Shown: positions 33,901 to 47,587, counted from the stretch's first letter. The stretch is DNA of 64,000 nucleotides from Echinostoma caproni (GCA_900618425.1 UZAN01039909.1:22627-86626), one strand, 5' to 3'. The notes: generated by a model from the letters alone, not told the origin. A program made the numbers and translations.

Positions 33901-36900
33901 TCACCGTACACTTTTAAATTTGGTGTGCGTATTAGTTTATCGTTTTTATGGGGCACGGGACTTCATCAGGCAGGCCGTACATTAAAAAGCAAAATGAATT
34001 ATTTTAACCGGAAAGGGGATTATTCGACCAGCTTCGGAAGCAACCGCGGTCGTTCAGGCGATAAAACACCCATTTCTGACTTGCAAGGTTAACTTAGCAG
34101 AAATTCTAACTGATACGATCTATCTCCCACGGTGTTGGATCTAGTTGACAGCTGGCTATCCAGATATCGAATGGTTGGAAGTCCGGATCTGCCACTTGGA
34201 TACTGACTCACTTTCGCACTTCCTGCACCTTTCGAGAGATGAGAAAAATGGGTCGGTTTGCTTTTCATGATCCACTTCCCCTGAGACACTGTCTGTGTTA
34301 AGAGCTGTTCAGATGTTGCGCTTTTAACGTGTGGCTTCGCGTGGATAATTTTCTGTACACAATTATACCTTCTAAGCAAACCACAAATTTTGCGAGCTGG
34401 ATAGCATCAGTTGATGAGGAATCGCGTTTGTATTTGGAATACAAGACCATTTTTTATATTTTGCGCTCTATAGCAGACCCTGTATTTCAGCCGGTCAGTA
34501 ATCGAAGTTCGGTTCTCGGATGGATAGCGCCGAAGCAATCTACTTAGTAGTGCATATAATGTAGGAGAGATGAGTGAATCCTATGGATATGATAATGAAT
34601 ATAATGAGCAAACATACGATATCTGTGTGGGCCACAATCCAGACATCCCTACTCCGTGATTTAAAGTAAACTGTCGCTGACGGTAACTAATCGTCAGCAC
34701 ACAGAAAGGAATGTACCGAATAAGGTAACTGAATACTGTGGACGTCAACTAATCCGTTGTGTTCGCATATATTGACAGTGTTTCCATTCTTTGACGGCAA
34801 TACCTTGAGTTGGAGTCTCATGACCTGGGTCGAGTGTATTGGAGATGAATGCTGTCAAGGTTGTGGGTAAAGTCACCGGTCTGGTGAGTCCCAATTTCAC
34901 TAGGGCATCAGTATTGAAATGAAAAGTGGGCAATTTACAGGTTCCTCGAATGGCAGCACTATTTGTCTCCCTGCTCTTTTCAGAACAGGCGTTTAGTCTT
35001 CAACAGGAGTGTTCAATTTCAGAACATTGTCATTTTAACAGAATTTTGCTCGAGGTCTTCACGGATGAGTCTGGAAGGATGAGCACCATGTCTCTGCGAA
35101 TTACTGAAATGAAAAGGGACGGTCGATTTGGGCCTGCAGATGGTTAAAACAGTGTAGTCCTCTTTATAACCTCCTTCGGAATATCCTATCCAAATCACGT
35201 ACCGGCAAAATGTGAGAATGCGAATACCAGGCAGGACTGCCAATTGTGTCAGACGATGTGCTCATGCGTTCTGTAAGTAGGCATTTAACCAACTAACCCA
35301 GTTTTATGCAGCACTATGGGATTACTATTAAGCGAAGACTGTTTCAATTCACGAATAAAGNCGAATAAAGCATCCTGTTCACATATGTGCGAACAGGCCC
35401 TTACCGCAACAGGAACTATTCGAAATGGGGTTGGTGACAACTGGGTATTGTTCGCATCATATCCGATCCTTGTTTGTTAATGCTATCTAAACCATGAGGG
35501 CTGCCCCTAGCTCGGGTGAGATAAACCACTGTTTATTCGTGTGCCCTGATAATTTGAATTACAACAGAAGTCGAAGGAAGCTTTGCAGGGAAGAACTGCA
35601 CGTTGGCTCAATTGTATGGAGAGCAAATAGCGATCAGATAACTGATAATATTTCAATAACATTGCAAATTAGTAGAAAAAAACAGCTTGATTAAATGATA
35701 ATTAAGATTTACAAATGGGGAAAGTAACGTAACATAAGCAGGATCTAAATGGGTCAATAGTTTTTTGTGGTTTTATTCAGCCGCCTGTACACACCAAGTA
35801 TTTTTGAATGTTACATGAACAATACAATATACGGAGAGTTGCGTAATTTAGATGGGTCACTGAATAATGTTTGTTTGGTTATATATGTATGTATGTATGT
35901 ACTAAAGTTATTTGGAGCTAGTCGCAAAATGGCAGGAGAGGCTTATGGTTGAAGGAGCCAGAATAAAAGATGTGAGCACAGAAACATAATGGATAACGAC
36001 AAAAAAATGAAGGTTGTTACGTAACTTCAAACAGGAGCGCAGTTGATCTGAATAAAGTCAAAACAGGTCAAACAGGTATAGAAAGTTTATAAAATTAAAA
36101 AATCTGTCAATGAAGTGTACGCTTGCGTAGGATGGGAATGAGAACGATGAATTATCACCTTCTGTGGGATGAGTACAACGAACGTTACTAAGCGATCAAC
36201 GTGACAATAACAGCTGTATCACAAAGGCTTATTACACACAGAGATTCGGCTTCAAACAACGAATGACAACCGTTCGGTGGAGATATACACCTTTGACTCC
36301 GAAGTTTGACAATCACACGGTGGTTGGTAAATGTTTACCCTCCTGAAGTGCCAAGTTATTTAGAACAATTTCATTCATTCGGTTAGATAGGCGGCGTTTA
36401 ATACTCCCGACTTATTGCGAATTGCAAGTACACTGAAAATGATAAACCTTATTGGGTTAACTAAATCATCGAAGCTGTTTTTGTTGTGCCACGTGTGATG
36501 TTCATTTGAACCATCACGATTATGAGAATGTCAATGTATTACTTTATTCTTGTGACATGCCAGCGCATGTGGTGCGCGTGAACAGCTATTGGAAAGCAAG
36601 CCAAATTGTTGATCAATTCCTATTATGTCTACTTTTTTTCGGCTTTCTTATTCAAACGGTTCACAAAGAAAAGAATGTTTTCTGATATTTGAAGTTGTCC
36701 CGCTTGAAAAAATAATTGCCCTAAAAACAGATTTTAAGATGCATATTTTATAGGGTTTGGGCTACTTTGGAACGCACTTCAAAGGCACGCGGAGGGCATA
36801 AAATCGGGAATTGTTTTTTTTTCAAAATATGAGGATTAGGGTATTATTTTATATCTATATATATTATCACCCTGGGTTTGAGTTGCACTACTCAAAGCTT

Positions 36901-37834
36901 TCATTATTTTCTCCACATAAGCGTATAAAAAAGTGCCTGAATGGGGCCCGAATGGAATAATTCAGTCCAAACGTTTCATTTCAAAATGGATAACGTTCAG
37001 AGCTAAGGGTTCTGACTTACGACTGGAACATTTGCTTTCGAATTCTGGCTGAGACAACTGAAGAACACACTATAAACAAACTGCAACAGGGATAAAATAA
37101 CTATTCAGGGCTCAATATGAATCAATAGACAGAATTTTGTTGCCAATAAAACTGGATTTTGTTCATGTAATTTTGAAATATTTGATTGATTTCATTATAC
37201 AAACAGTAAATATATCAAAATGGGGTTGAAAGTGAACGGGGAGGGAGGGAACGGGTTAACACCTTATCACATCAATCCAAGTGTAAGATACAGACGGACT
37301 TTATTTATTTAAGGTTCGTTATTGTCTCAGTGAACAGCATAAACCTTAGTACATGTGGAATACACGGAATATACGGTAGTTTACAATCAAGTGATATCAA
37401 ATTACACTGACTGTAAGGGTCACTCATATGAATAACATCATGCGGATAATCAGGGGCAATAGAATCAAAGTGCACGGAAGGGTTGGTGTTTATTGCGTGA
37501 TGGCGAGTTTGCCCGATGATAAAGAGCAAAACGAATGAAACACATATAAGGTATTCCTAAGTATTCTAGTTCCACATTCTGTTCGATTCAGTCATCAATT
37601 ATCAGCGGAAAACGTTATGGAATGAAGTACCATTCAACATCCACGAATACCTCAAACGAGTAGAATAATGTTCGGTTTCAATTTAGTAAGTTAAAATCGC
37701 TTGTACTAATAAATTTGAGTTTCCCTAAAACAGCCGACACCCTTCTGAGTATTTGGAACTTCCGTTTTTCGTGTGTGCTTCTCACCGGCATTTGTTTCAT
37801 AAAACGAACTCAAATATCTAGTTGTCTGTTTCAG
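30901..37834. other. Intergenic or intronic sequence, no supported gene
   Basis: Several 60-110-codon frames on both strands (30993-31325 minus, 31609-31827 minus, 33184-33447 minus, 34089-34379 minus, 34926-35147 plus) lack recognisable domains. The 31609-31827 frame has coding-like composition and might be an exon, but its borders are unclear. Short tandem GTAT units lie near 35886. An ATG followed by a strong GTGAGA donor at 35494-35515 could be a first exon. None of these is firm. Confidence 0.35.
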
Positions 37835-37873
37835 CTGGACACAAATAAATGCATATTCGAAGAGTGGATTCAG
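37835..37873 (+). CDS. Weak candidate exon (two-exon small gene)
   Basis: An excellent acceptor (CTAGTTGTCTGTTTCAG) is followed by 13 codons (LDTNKCIFEEWIQ) and a weak donor, CAG/GTTTTT. It would join in phase 0 to the exon at 37951. The open frame continues past the donor to 37939, so the border is uncertain. No family is recognised. Confidence 0.2.
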
Positions 37874-37950
37874 GTTTTTATCAAGTTGGATACCTTAGAG
37901 CACCGGATGCACGTTTGTGTTGTCCCTTCCATGTTGTAACTATTGTACAG

Positions 37951-38037
37951 GAAGTGAAACAGGCCGCCGACACAACGGGACAAGTGACAATGTTTTTTGC
38001 ATCCTTCGGATTCGCTGCATTTCAGTGTTTTGCTTGA
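37951..38037 (+). CDS. Weak candidate terminal exon
   Basis: The acceptor AACTATTGTACAG is followed by 28 codons starting EVKQAADTTGQVTMFF and a TGA. An AATAAA lies 44 bases after the stop at 38081-38086. Codon composition in the first half is coding-like. No function can be given, and it could also be chance or transposon-derived. Confidence 0.25.
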   Translation, partial: EVKQAADTTGQVTMFFASFGFAAFQCFA

Positions 38038-39136
38038 AGGTTCGCGATAATATTGATTGATGATTTTGTATAGTTTCAACAATAAATTTTCCTGATGTGT
38101 GTATTATGGTTTTTCAACTGGAATCTACTATATCTCGATAATTTGTTCCTTTATTCTCATTTGAACGACACTAATCAGTANTTCCTTGTCTACTATGTGC
38201 AATTTGACGGAAAAGGTAAATATGAAAGAGACTATCCCATCCAAATACATACCGTTGGTCATAATGCGCATAACCTCGTTCGGTACTTCACCAACAAGGT
38301 TATGAATCCATTCTACTTGATAAATAAGAAGGAAACGAAACGAGTGACCTTTCTGATACGAAATTGTACAAATAGGTTGTAGAATTCATTAAAGTCTGAG
38401 CATTCAGCGGTAACCCTTTTTACAAGCACTTCAGATGTCAACTAGGTTAGTGGCTAAACGCACACAAACAATTTGCCAACCTCGGTGCACAGATGGAAGC
38501 GGACTCAGTTCAACCATGCTGAGAGAACCCAATTTCATCAAGGTTTCAATTGTCTTTTCTCCACTAAGGATCTTATTATTTAGAAACAGATGAAAGGAAG
38601 AGGATCGACATAATTTCAGGTGTTTATATTTAGCAGCCCTTATTTGATCTGTTCACTCCAGTGACTTAATCTATATCTACTACCTCTGTTTCTGTGTAAG
38701 TACAGATTACACGCAGGAGAATTGTCACAACTATGCAAGCTCAACTCGATTTTTCTTCTGTTACGTCTCGTATGCCCGAAAACCTAACGCATTTATTCCG
38801 TCTTTGTGGTAACTAAAGCACTCTTAACCTGATACCAGCGGTTTTCACACTGTGCACTAGCCATGAATAGCTTCAAAACCAATTCCTCAGGTGAAATTGC
38901 TTGGAAGTAGATCCGAAAACTTTTGTGCTCGACTGGATCTTTGGGTTAACGAAAAACGATTCTTTTCAAGCTAGATCTTGCAACAAAATACATTTAATTG
39001 TTCTAATTCAAGTGTGACTTTTGATAGTATTACTGCTGTTGTTCCACATGGCTTCGTCTGCAGTTGTGCAGAATTTTGGCTTGCTTAGCTGCGTCTCTAG
39101 TCAGTTTGAATCAGCTTTGTTCCCATTTATACTAAG

Positions 39137-39760
39137 GTGCAGATAGTACACCATCTAAGCCTGGAGCCTATCACTACAATGGGTTCGAAGAGTTCCGAGG
39201 TGTCCGTGATGGATTGGAACCAGATGGTCAAGCAAACGCATTCCCACACCTGCGGGAAGAGAGTACAATCATTGGGATCATATTCCACTCACTACTGCCG
39301 GAATCGAGGAAATTTCTTTCCCGTGTATCAAATATTACAGAACCCAAACCATCTATGCTGTCCAGGGATAACGTTATTGCCCAACATGCACCTCGGGCAA
39401 CATTATTTCAAGTTCGTTTTTCCAAAGCGTCAACTGGAATGCCCTCGGCCAGCTTTGATCGTTGGAGAATGCACCATCTGGAATCCTCCACGATCTCACG
39501 TCGTTTGTGTGCGACCTGATGAATCATTCAAACAGAGATTTTGTGAAACGCCGTATAAATCACATTCCTAAACTAGTAGAATCGCACAACAATCAAAGAC
39601 TACATCGAGTGTTATCTTCATACCCGAGTTGTATGTGATATTTCTCATTTTATCTTCGAGGAACGATTCATTTGTGGAAATATCTTATAGGGGAACGGGA
39701 AGCATTAGCTTGTGAGTAATTCCCCAAATAAAACTTTGAACATTATAAACGTTTACGAAT
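39137..39760 (+). mobile_element. CR1-like retrotransposon 3' fragment
   Basis: The C-terminal reading (VYQILQNPNHLC, then FKFVFPKRQLECPRP, then WNPPRSHVVCVRPDESFKQR) matches in order the 3' ends of the two other copies in this window (40.93-41.95 kb and 55.07-56.46 kb), which read WNSLPPHVVCA and WNSLPAHVVCA at the same place. A TAA stop is followed by a short 3' UTR ending in CCAAATAAAACTTTGAAC. The fragment is 5'-truncated and dead. Confidence 0.65.
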
Positions 39761-39772
39761 TCACAGTCTCAT

Positions 39773-40700
39773 TTAATACCCCAGCAAATTATCTTTTGTT
39801 CGAGTGAATTTCTCGTTGTGACATGGACCACATTTTCTTGTCGTGTGTTGTTTGCCAGATGAATCGAGCAAGGGATAAAATTTTGGCATTTCACCCGGTT
39901 TAGATGCCCATTTTTCGGACAACAGCTGGTTCTTTCCTTTTCGAATGCCCGCATGTGCGTATGCAGCGACCGAGTTGATAATGTGATGCGTAAAGTTCAA
40001 GACCAATGGCTCAACCTTAATCGGATCTAATGGTGTAAACTTCTCCAGTTGACCAGTGAATTTTACGCAACTGTGCTGTCGGCACAACACTGTTTCTCCT
40101 AAAAATACTTTTTAGCTGCCTCATTGTGTGTTTAGTTTTGTCAGAGCGAAGGAATGTGAAGTTCAATGCAGTGAAGTTGGTAATTAGAATCAAATAGCAT
40201 GATTTGTGACGAATAGCGTGTTTTGCCTTCTGAAAGAGAGACAGCTTGACGAGCGCAGATGGTATCATCAAAACCACTTCGTCCTCATCCAAATAAAGTT
40301 TTTTATCGATGCAAATTACCAATAGTTTGACCGCAGTGGTTAACAATATGGACACCCGGGAAAATTGTAATCTATTCACTTGGCGGAGAAATAAATACGG
40401 AAATCTTTCTGTGCACAATCGTTCACCATGACCACCTTTGTGACATAATCATTATTAAAAACGCATTTCTGACGTGGTACAGTCAGCATTGTTACTCGGT
40501 CAAATTTCATAGTCATCAGTTCCCCAACTTGCTACCGTCGTTCGTCTAAATCGATTTGACTTTCTTTATGACTCTGACTCTGACTTCAAAAAATCTTCAT
40601 ATTTTGATGGATTTACGCTCAAACGCTTTTGATTAAGTTCCGGAACCACGAAAGATGGTACGAATCCCGGAAATTCAAAAATGTGATAGTATTCAGTGAC
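39773..40700 (-). pseudogene. Possible piggyBac-like transposase remnant, antisense
   Basis: Two minus-strand frames (40017-40418 and 39773-40090) read on from one another with a shift. The first contains LYLDEDEVV, then QKAKHAIRHKSCYLI and LNFTFLRSDKTKHT, reminiscent of the piggyBac catalytic LDE motif, the KPHKWGIK-type segment and the YTGK-type segment. The second ends in RKCGPCHNEKF, which could be the start of the C-terminal cysteine-rich domain. Similarity is faint and no terminal repeats were identified. It could be another repeat. Confidence 0.35.
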
Positions 40701-40929
40701 GTGCATGTTATAAGAGCAAAAATAATTCGCAAGTAAAATGCGTTTAGGGTTAACCTGATCCTAGAAAGATGGATCAGGAGCTTTTTATCTGTTTAAGCTA
40801 TACACTGATTTACAGGTGATAAAAGACAAGTAGCCCTCAAGGTGAGGATGTTGGTGTACATCTATTCATGTAACCTATTTCAAAGGGAATAGGGGTTTCA
40901 ATCGGTTTCAATTCCGATTCCATGCTCAA

Positions 40930-41950
40930 TCATATGGAACTAAACAAATCATTTCTTTGGAACCACAAACGGCCTGCCGAAGGCTCTGGGGCCAAAATCA
41001 TTACTGTTTGCAAATGACGCCCAAATATGCAATACAGTGACGCAACCAGCAGGCTCGCTGGCACTCCGTGAAAGCAGCTGAAAGCAGCGCATCTCTGGTC
41101 TCTTTTGAACGATATTAAATGCAATGTTCCAAAGTATAAGGCTCTATCTATACGACACAAGGGGCGATTTTCATATTTCCTCGCAAACGAACAGCTGCCT
41201 CACACCTCAAATAAAAAGGACGTGGGCATCATCATTCAAGAAAACGTAAGCTGCTCACTCAGCTGCTTCAAGTTGTTGAACGCAGATGTAAAGAATGTCG
41301 GTTTGCTGAAACAATTCTTTGTACGGTTCGACTGAGCCTTTTGCTCCCGTCTACTATCAGCCTACTCACAGAGTACGCTATCCAGCCATGGAGTCCATGG
41401 CTACAACGGGATTACAAAAGGCTGGAACGTCCACGACGGATAGACAACAAAAGGATTGAGGGGTTGTATCGCTATTCATACGCAGAGAAGCTGGAGTAGT
41501 TGTGGTTATATTCCAACCACTGCCAGCGCATCAGAGGAGACATGGTTATGGTATATCAAATAATGAAAAACCCAAGCCATCCCTGGTACCCACTGCTAAA
41601 ATTATCACTCAACCTTCATCCTAGAGGGCATCCGTTTAAACTAGTTGTCTCAAAATGCCAATTGGAATGACGACATCAGTCATTCGCAGTCAAATATGTT
41701 CGTTCTGGAACTCTCTCCCACCCCACGTCGTCTGTGCGTCAGGTACTGAATCTTTCAAACTGAGACCTTTTGAAGCATTAGGACACCTTATATGCCAAAA
41801 TAAGTGAAGCTGTGTGCAGCAGTGGGGGAAGCCCGTATCATGTGACATTTTTACACAAGGAATTGTATACATCACTCTCTTTCAACCTACGGGACCAGAA
41901 AAGCATGAGCTTGTAAGTTATTCTCATAATGAGTCTTTGACTTTTGAACT
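40930..41950 (+). mobile_element. CR1-like retrotransposon, 5'-truncated copy
   Basis: Begins within reverse transcriptase: LPKALGPKSLLFANDAQICN carries the catalytic FADD-type box, here FAND. It continues through VPKYKALSIRHKGRF, QPWSPWLQRDYKRLERPRR and GDMVMVYQIMKNPSHPW, and ends near WNSLPPHVVCASGTESFK and TGA/TAA stops. The 3' UTR ends CATAATGAGTCTTTGACTTTTGAAC, like the other copies. Frameshifts make it inactive. Confidence 0.75.
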
Positions 41951-43322
41951 TGGAAATCGTTTTTTTGAAACCATGACGTAGAGTGGTCGTTAATGTTCAC
42001 ACTGAAAACTCACAATTGTTTGATACCTGATGCAAATTACCGTATTTATTCTTAAGATTATGTAAACTGCTTTACCGTACACCAGAATTTCAATGAACAC
42101 AAAATTGCGTATACTTCACGGAACGATTCTAATCGGTTTCACTGTGTTAATCAAACAAATTTTGAGGGGAACCCGCTTATGATATGATTAGATGATATGA
42201 TGATATGATTAGATCAGTATATTCCAATTTGGACTATTATGTCACACTTCACTAGGAGGATGTCGCAGTTTAAGAACTCGGCGATAATCTTGATTGGGTT
42301 AGAGTCGAGCAAAGCTGTATCTTCTAACTTCAAACTTAGCTAAGCAAATGCCAACGAAATTCTGTCGCAAATACACGCTCACATATATTTCGAAGTTAAC
42401 AAACACAGTGATGGACGTTGCATTCAATTCGTGACACTCGTTACCAAATTTCAGCTGGTCACATGACTTGAAGGAGTTTGAGTGAACGACACCACTAATA
42501 GGGGGAAGTAATTAGACAAACGGAAATAGATTTGACGAAAACAACAGGGAAATATGCTCTCTTACAGTTACGGTAGAATAAAGGACTGTAGACGCAGTTC
42601 CACTGGCTCTGGAGGTTATAGGAACCAGTAAACGGTATTCCCTATAATCCAATAAAAACTCAAGATAATCTTATAGATTGCAGTTTATGATAACAGAGGT
42701 GCTCATCAAACGACGTTCTTTAAAGGATATTTGTTGTAATATATGAATTGAAAAGCAGAAAATGTAAGCACATAACTGGATTATCCAACGAATTTAGTTG
42801 CATTAAAAGTTGTGTGCTGTACATCTTCATTTTCTTACTGATTGTGATTTAGAGTGTGAACCTAACAGTTCAACTGGGGCGGAAACCTCGGATCACACAA
42901 GTATATCTTTCTACCACTTGTGTCTGTAGATCAGAAGAAAAGTTATACATCCTTCAGTACTGAGTAATTCAGGGAAAATTCCCGTCTTATGTTGACCAGT
43001 ATGATGGAAACAATAGAAATAAGGAATGTTGCGAGAGTTGGAAGCAAAATGGTTAAACGTTTCCCGCTAACTATTTCCAATCGCGGTCAACAGATCGTGA
43101 TTTTTTATCAACCGTCCTATTTGATGTATCATTTTATGGGTACCGCGGACCGCGACTTCTCGTAAATCGACGATTCATTCGAACCAATCTGATATTGACA
43201 ATCTCATAAAAACAACCAAACATCAGTAGAATCTGTAAGCATAGAAACTCGATCGAGTTTCTTTGCAATTTCTTTTAAACCTTGTGATGCATACACCAGT
43301 GGAAAATTCGCAGGCCAGCTAA
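41951..43322. other. Unassigned AT-rich sequence
   Basis: No gene seen. A local imperfect tandem of GATATGATTAGAT units lies at about 42180-42214. Confidence 0.45.
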
Positions 43323-43536
43323 ACCTTCGTTTTCGATAACGCCGCGCCACGAGGCAACGTCTTCACATCGTCTCACAACAAATTGCTGCAATCTTTGAAG
43401 CACTTTCTACTAATCAAATTACGTCGCGCATGGCTAGACATAACAAACTCCCCAGGGGTTCCCGTGATTCGCGCGCAAATCAATGGACGTGTAGTGAACT
43501 ATCGTAGAACGGCTAGTGTATCGGTACCAGAATGGG
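43323..43536 (+). CDS. Candidate exon of an unidentified gene (second plus-strand gene)
   Basis: The frame is open from 43323 through the donor and on to a TAG at 43586, with coding-like composition (for example FDNAAPRGNVFTSSHNKLLQ, then LKHFLLIKLRRAWLDI and GVPVIRAQINGRVVNYRR). A GTAAAT donor at 43537 would end the exon in phase 1, which fits the exon at 46616 that begins with two bases. The 5' border is uncertain; an AG at 43352-43353 is one choice. No domain is recognised. Confidence 0.4.
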
Positions 43537-46015
43537 GTAAATTTGCGTTAGATCATACTGAGGATAGGCACCAAAGTGCTCGGTAGTGTGCAACCGGAAA
43601 AAAGGTGAAAACATGGTGTAACACGCAAGAAGCAGCTTACATAAAACAAATACAACCATGTATTATTGGCGTTGCGGTGTACATACGGCAAGCTTTGTTT
43701 TGCTGTTTTGTTGGTTGTGTGGGAGTTCAATCTTTTTGACTGATTGTATAATGTAAAATTTTCAAAGTGGATATTTATTCGTGTAACAGATTTCCACGCA
43801 ACAGATTGGCGGGTACGCCACATACACTTTGTTTTGCAGAAACGTTGTGCAAGAGACATCAGTTTGTATTTTATTCCAAAGAAAATGTTTTCTAATTTTC
43901 GAATGAAACATCAGGTTAAGACGTGTGGACCAGAGACTGACGGTGTTGCTTGTTCTCACAGTTACATTGCGTTCGCATAATTTAGAACTGACTGAAACAG
44001 CAACAAAGTTAATCTGCTTTCCCATGACCGGAAGTAAGTCAACTTTTGACAAGCAAGCGGCATTGTACCATCGGTTGTCAGGGGGAATGTGTGTGTGATG
44101 AAGGTAGGAAGGAGACGGGTTGATGTACAGGTGCTGATCAAACTTGTGCAAAATCATTCCCATTTTGGAAATACATTTGAGTCTCCAATGTCATACTTGT
44201 ACATTGATATTGATGGATAAACTGTACTTATTCATGACTTTATCTCTCACAGATGTAGGAGATCTATATCCTTAGCTCTCCTCTATCACCGTTTGATTTT
44301 GCGTGACCTTGAGCGTTGCGAGACGATGACAACATAATCGGTTTGTCATGGAAACAGCCTAAAGTGACCAGCGCGTGCAACTACAAGTTGTATTAAAATT
44401 ATGCTACTAATTCCTTTTTGTTGAATGATATAGCCATTTTCATAGTCGTCGGTGCTTTATTGAAACATATATACAAGCTTTAGGAAGATATAATGCAGAG
44501 ATGTGATAGGAGTACCGGAATGTTTAAGGCAATTGCCACTAGCAGCGTGGGATACAGAGCAATAAAATGTAGGGTGTAGATGAGGAAAAAATTGTCAGAC
44601 AGAGTTTAGTCGCACAGGAGAACAAAACCTGCAAAGTGTTGTCTGGCAAAGAAGTCGACTGACACTCATTTGCATTTTGAAATGCTTTTAAAAGGAGGTA
44701 AATTCAAAAGAAGAGCCCCCAAATAATGACAGTCAAACAGCAAGTCGTCCACTTACATTAAATGAGAGAATTGACCAAATTAAAAATTATTTTCGACGGA
44801 AACCTTAAATATGGTATGCGTGAAATGTTAACTATCAGTCTTCCAGTTTGGAACACATTTTCGATGCTGACGGTAAGAGGCCGATGAAACTGAACTATCT
44901 TGGTTATTCCAATTGATCTTTTATTGATTGAGTCTTTGATAGAATTATTTGGGGGAGGGTACGTGGCGGTTTTACCAGTTATTCCAACTGAATTTCAACG
45001 CACTTACAAAAATGTATTGAAATGTTCCTCGCTCATTGATTGATAAGCTTTATGACCGATTAATGGAGTTTTTCGACGGATTATTGAATGATTGTCTTCC
45101 AACTAATGCGTTCTGTGAAAAGATGAAATTGGAAATTTCTGGAATGACAGTCATAGGTTGCGTGTAAGAGGGAAAAAGAAACGGTGATACTGACGCATCC
45201 CACAGTTCATTTTGGTACAATCGAGTGGTGGTAGCTAATGCAATCAACGCGCGTTAACGAATCTCGATGGCGGGGATTATCATTCATAAGGTTATCTTGT
45301 TTTTATTACAAACAATGAAACAGTTCTTTAAATTGGAATATAATCACTTCTTTATTATACTTTCGATCCAATCATGCTTGCACGGAATCAATCAAGCAGG
45401 CAAGCGCACCATCCATATATCAGGATTCACAGTCATTTAACGGCTGGCGGTCTCGTTACAGAAACTGAGGAGGGTAGTGCGATAGTTACGATACGCTCAA
45501 ACAATTTGAGTAGAAGTGAAGATCGCACAATCGGATGAAGCTCGTTTTTCTAGTGTTTAAGTATAGGAGTGGTAAAAAACGCCAGATGTGAAATAATTGT
45601 CTTTCTGCCGGAAAATATTGAATACACACCATAAACGTGGTACCAGGTAATTTCCACAATTTTTCGAAACCATTAGAAATAAACCCACCTGACTAGGAGA
45701 TATTTTATTGTGGATAACCGTCAGTTTATTTAAAACGTTTTGGTTCTCTACGATTGGAGAAACTTAGTGATTAAGGTTGGGATGTTTGGTGTTGTATATT
45801 TCTACTGGATATCAATTCAGCACACCGGTATCATAAGCAACAGTCATAGGCTAAGGTGGTCGGTTTCAGCCTTTCCAGTATTTGATTTCAGGACATGTTG
45901 TCAAGCGCCATAACAACATGAAGCCGATTGGTTCTTTTTACGAAATAATTAATCGGGCACACTTCAAGCTGTAAAATGCGAATTCAGGGTCGATGATTTA
46001 CTCAAGTTATAATAT

Positions 46016-46429
46016 TTGGATAAACAATTGAATCTTCAATCATCTAAATACCAAAGCTGTGATGAAAATGAAGATAACCTGGTCAAAATCAATGTGCCAC
46101 CAATCCTGAAACTTTTAAAGGGAAATTGGGCGTGTTTATCTTTAAAATTCCTCTTCCAGATAACTCAATATCCTCTCTTGTCGATCAACACAATTAATTT
46201 TGCTTTCTTAAATCATGGATATGAAATGCGTATCCGATCAATACAGCTATACGAGTCAATGAATTTGATTATGCTGGATCGATCTAATCAACTCGGATTA
46301 GCATATTTCGAATCACCAACTTCCGCTTTTATGCGATTCCCATTAATCCAATCTCAAGACAGTCTTCTCGTGCTACTGCTAACAGACGCACAAAGAAATC
46401 AACGCCTAACGAATACGCAGAGTCCATGA
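46016..46429 (+). other. 137-codon open frame of unknown origin
   Basis: The longest plus-strand frame in this part of the window, starting MDKQLNLQSSKYQSCDENED. It is AT-rich and has no recognised motif. It lies inside the presumed intron between 43536 and 46616 and could be an old transposon piece or chance. Confidence 0.2.
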
Positions 46430-46615
46430 TTACTGGGGTAGTTTGCTCGTTAAAACTGAGGCCATTTTCCGAGAATATTGACAGTGATTGGATCAGCTGC
46501 GGATGTTTTTTCGTCTGCATACAGTTCTAAACGCTGCTCTACTGTTGACTGTTCTACAATTTTCAACACACTTACAAATCATCGGCATGTTATTTTCTAA
46601 TCTTTGTGTGCTGAG

Positions 46616-46794
46616 CAATGCAAACACAGACACGTGTTCGTTTAAGGGGATGCATGGCATCGGTTACCTCGTCAGTTCAGTGTATGATAAACGATCACCG
46701 GGCGCAGGGCGGTTCAGGTCGAATTATCAACAGTGCAATCTGGCATCTCGGTTTCCGAGTTGTTGTACGAGGTCAACGAGTACGCGCCTACTCG
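46616..46794 (+). CDS. Exon of the unidentified second gene
   Basis: The acceptor TTTTCTAATCTTTGTGTGCTGAG is followed by two bases and 59 codons, then a GTTAGT donor; phase 1 in, phase 0 out. The peptide contains NDHRAQGGSGRIINSAIWHL followed by GFRVVVRGQRVRAYS, basic and well folded in appearance, with coding-like codons. An overlapping frame (46488-46799) is also open but less protein-like. Phase agreement with the exons at 43323 and 47290 supports it. Function is unknown. Confidence 0.5.
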
Positions 46795-47289
46795 GTTAGT
46801 TTAACAAAGATATAAACAAGGTTGGGGTTTTCGGTCGCATGTGAGGACACAAACTGAAGGGGATCAATCGGGTCAGCAAGAAAGAATTTCGCGCGCGCGT
46901 AAACATATACATTCTCATGCAATTTCAGCTTTATTTTTATGGGGTTCCAATTATGCATGCTGTATGACAACAGCTGTTTTGTGTGACTCTTATCACATGC
47001 ACGTGCACACACACATGCATACACTAATCCATGCATTTAAGTATTCTATACATGTGTTGATCACTTTAGAGTGACAATCCATTAAGACAATTGTTTCATC
47101 TATTCCGCCTAACTACAGTGAATTGGGTGTTCATGAAATTTGGTACGTGTGTGCCTGCGTGTGCGGGTATACAGCTGATCAATAGACCCGGATCTTAGTG
47201 TAAAAGTTGTCATGACCAGTTGAACGTAGTGCTGTTTGCCCTTCAATCGATACTGCGATTCCTGTGCTTGTGTGCCTGTGCTTGTGTAG

Positions 47290-47436
47290 GATCGGGTGCT
47301 TGCGTTTGTACGTGGAAACCTTCATTCATCCCAGTTAACACACACGATCCACCAATTAACAATAAGTTGTGTACAAGGCCGAATGGGATGGGGCAATGCT
47401 TCCACGGAGAGACGCAGTTTACGACGCATGTTAGGG
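47290..47436 (+). CDS. Exon of the unidentified second gene
   Basis: The T/G-rich acceptor CTGTGCTTGTGTAG is followed by phase-0 codons DRVLAFVRGNLHSS, then ISCVQGRMGWGNASTERRSL and RRMLG, with a GTGACG donor at 47437. In the same frame the sequence stays open to a TGA at 47508, so a terminal exon ending there is an alternative, as is a GTGGGT donor at 47458. The downstream phase-0 exon at 47588 favours splicing. No family is recognised. Confidence 0.45.
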
Positions 47437-47587
47437 GTGACGAAAGCTGATCAACAAGTGGGTACACCGCACGTTGATGCTATCGTGGTTGGAGGAGTTG
47501 GACGATGACACCGCGTTCACATGTGAATTCAAAGTTAGGTTCATCCACTAGCTGTTAGAGTTCATTTGTTTTTTTCCACATTCTCAG

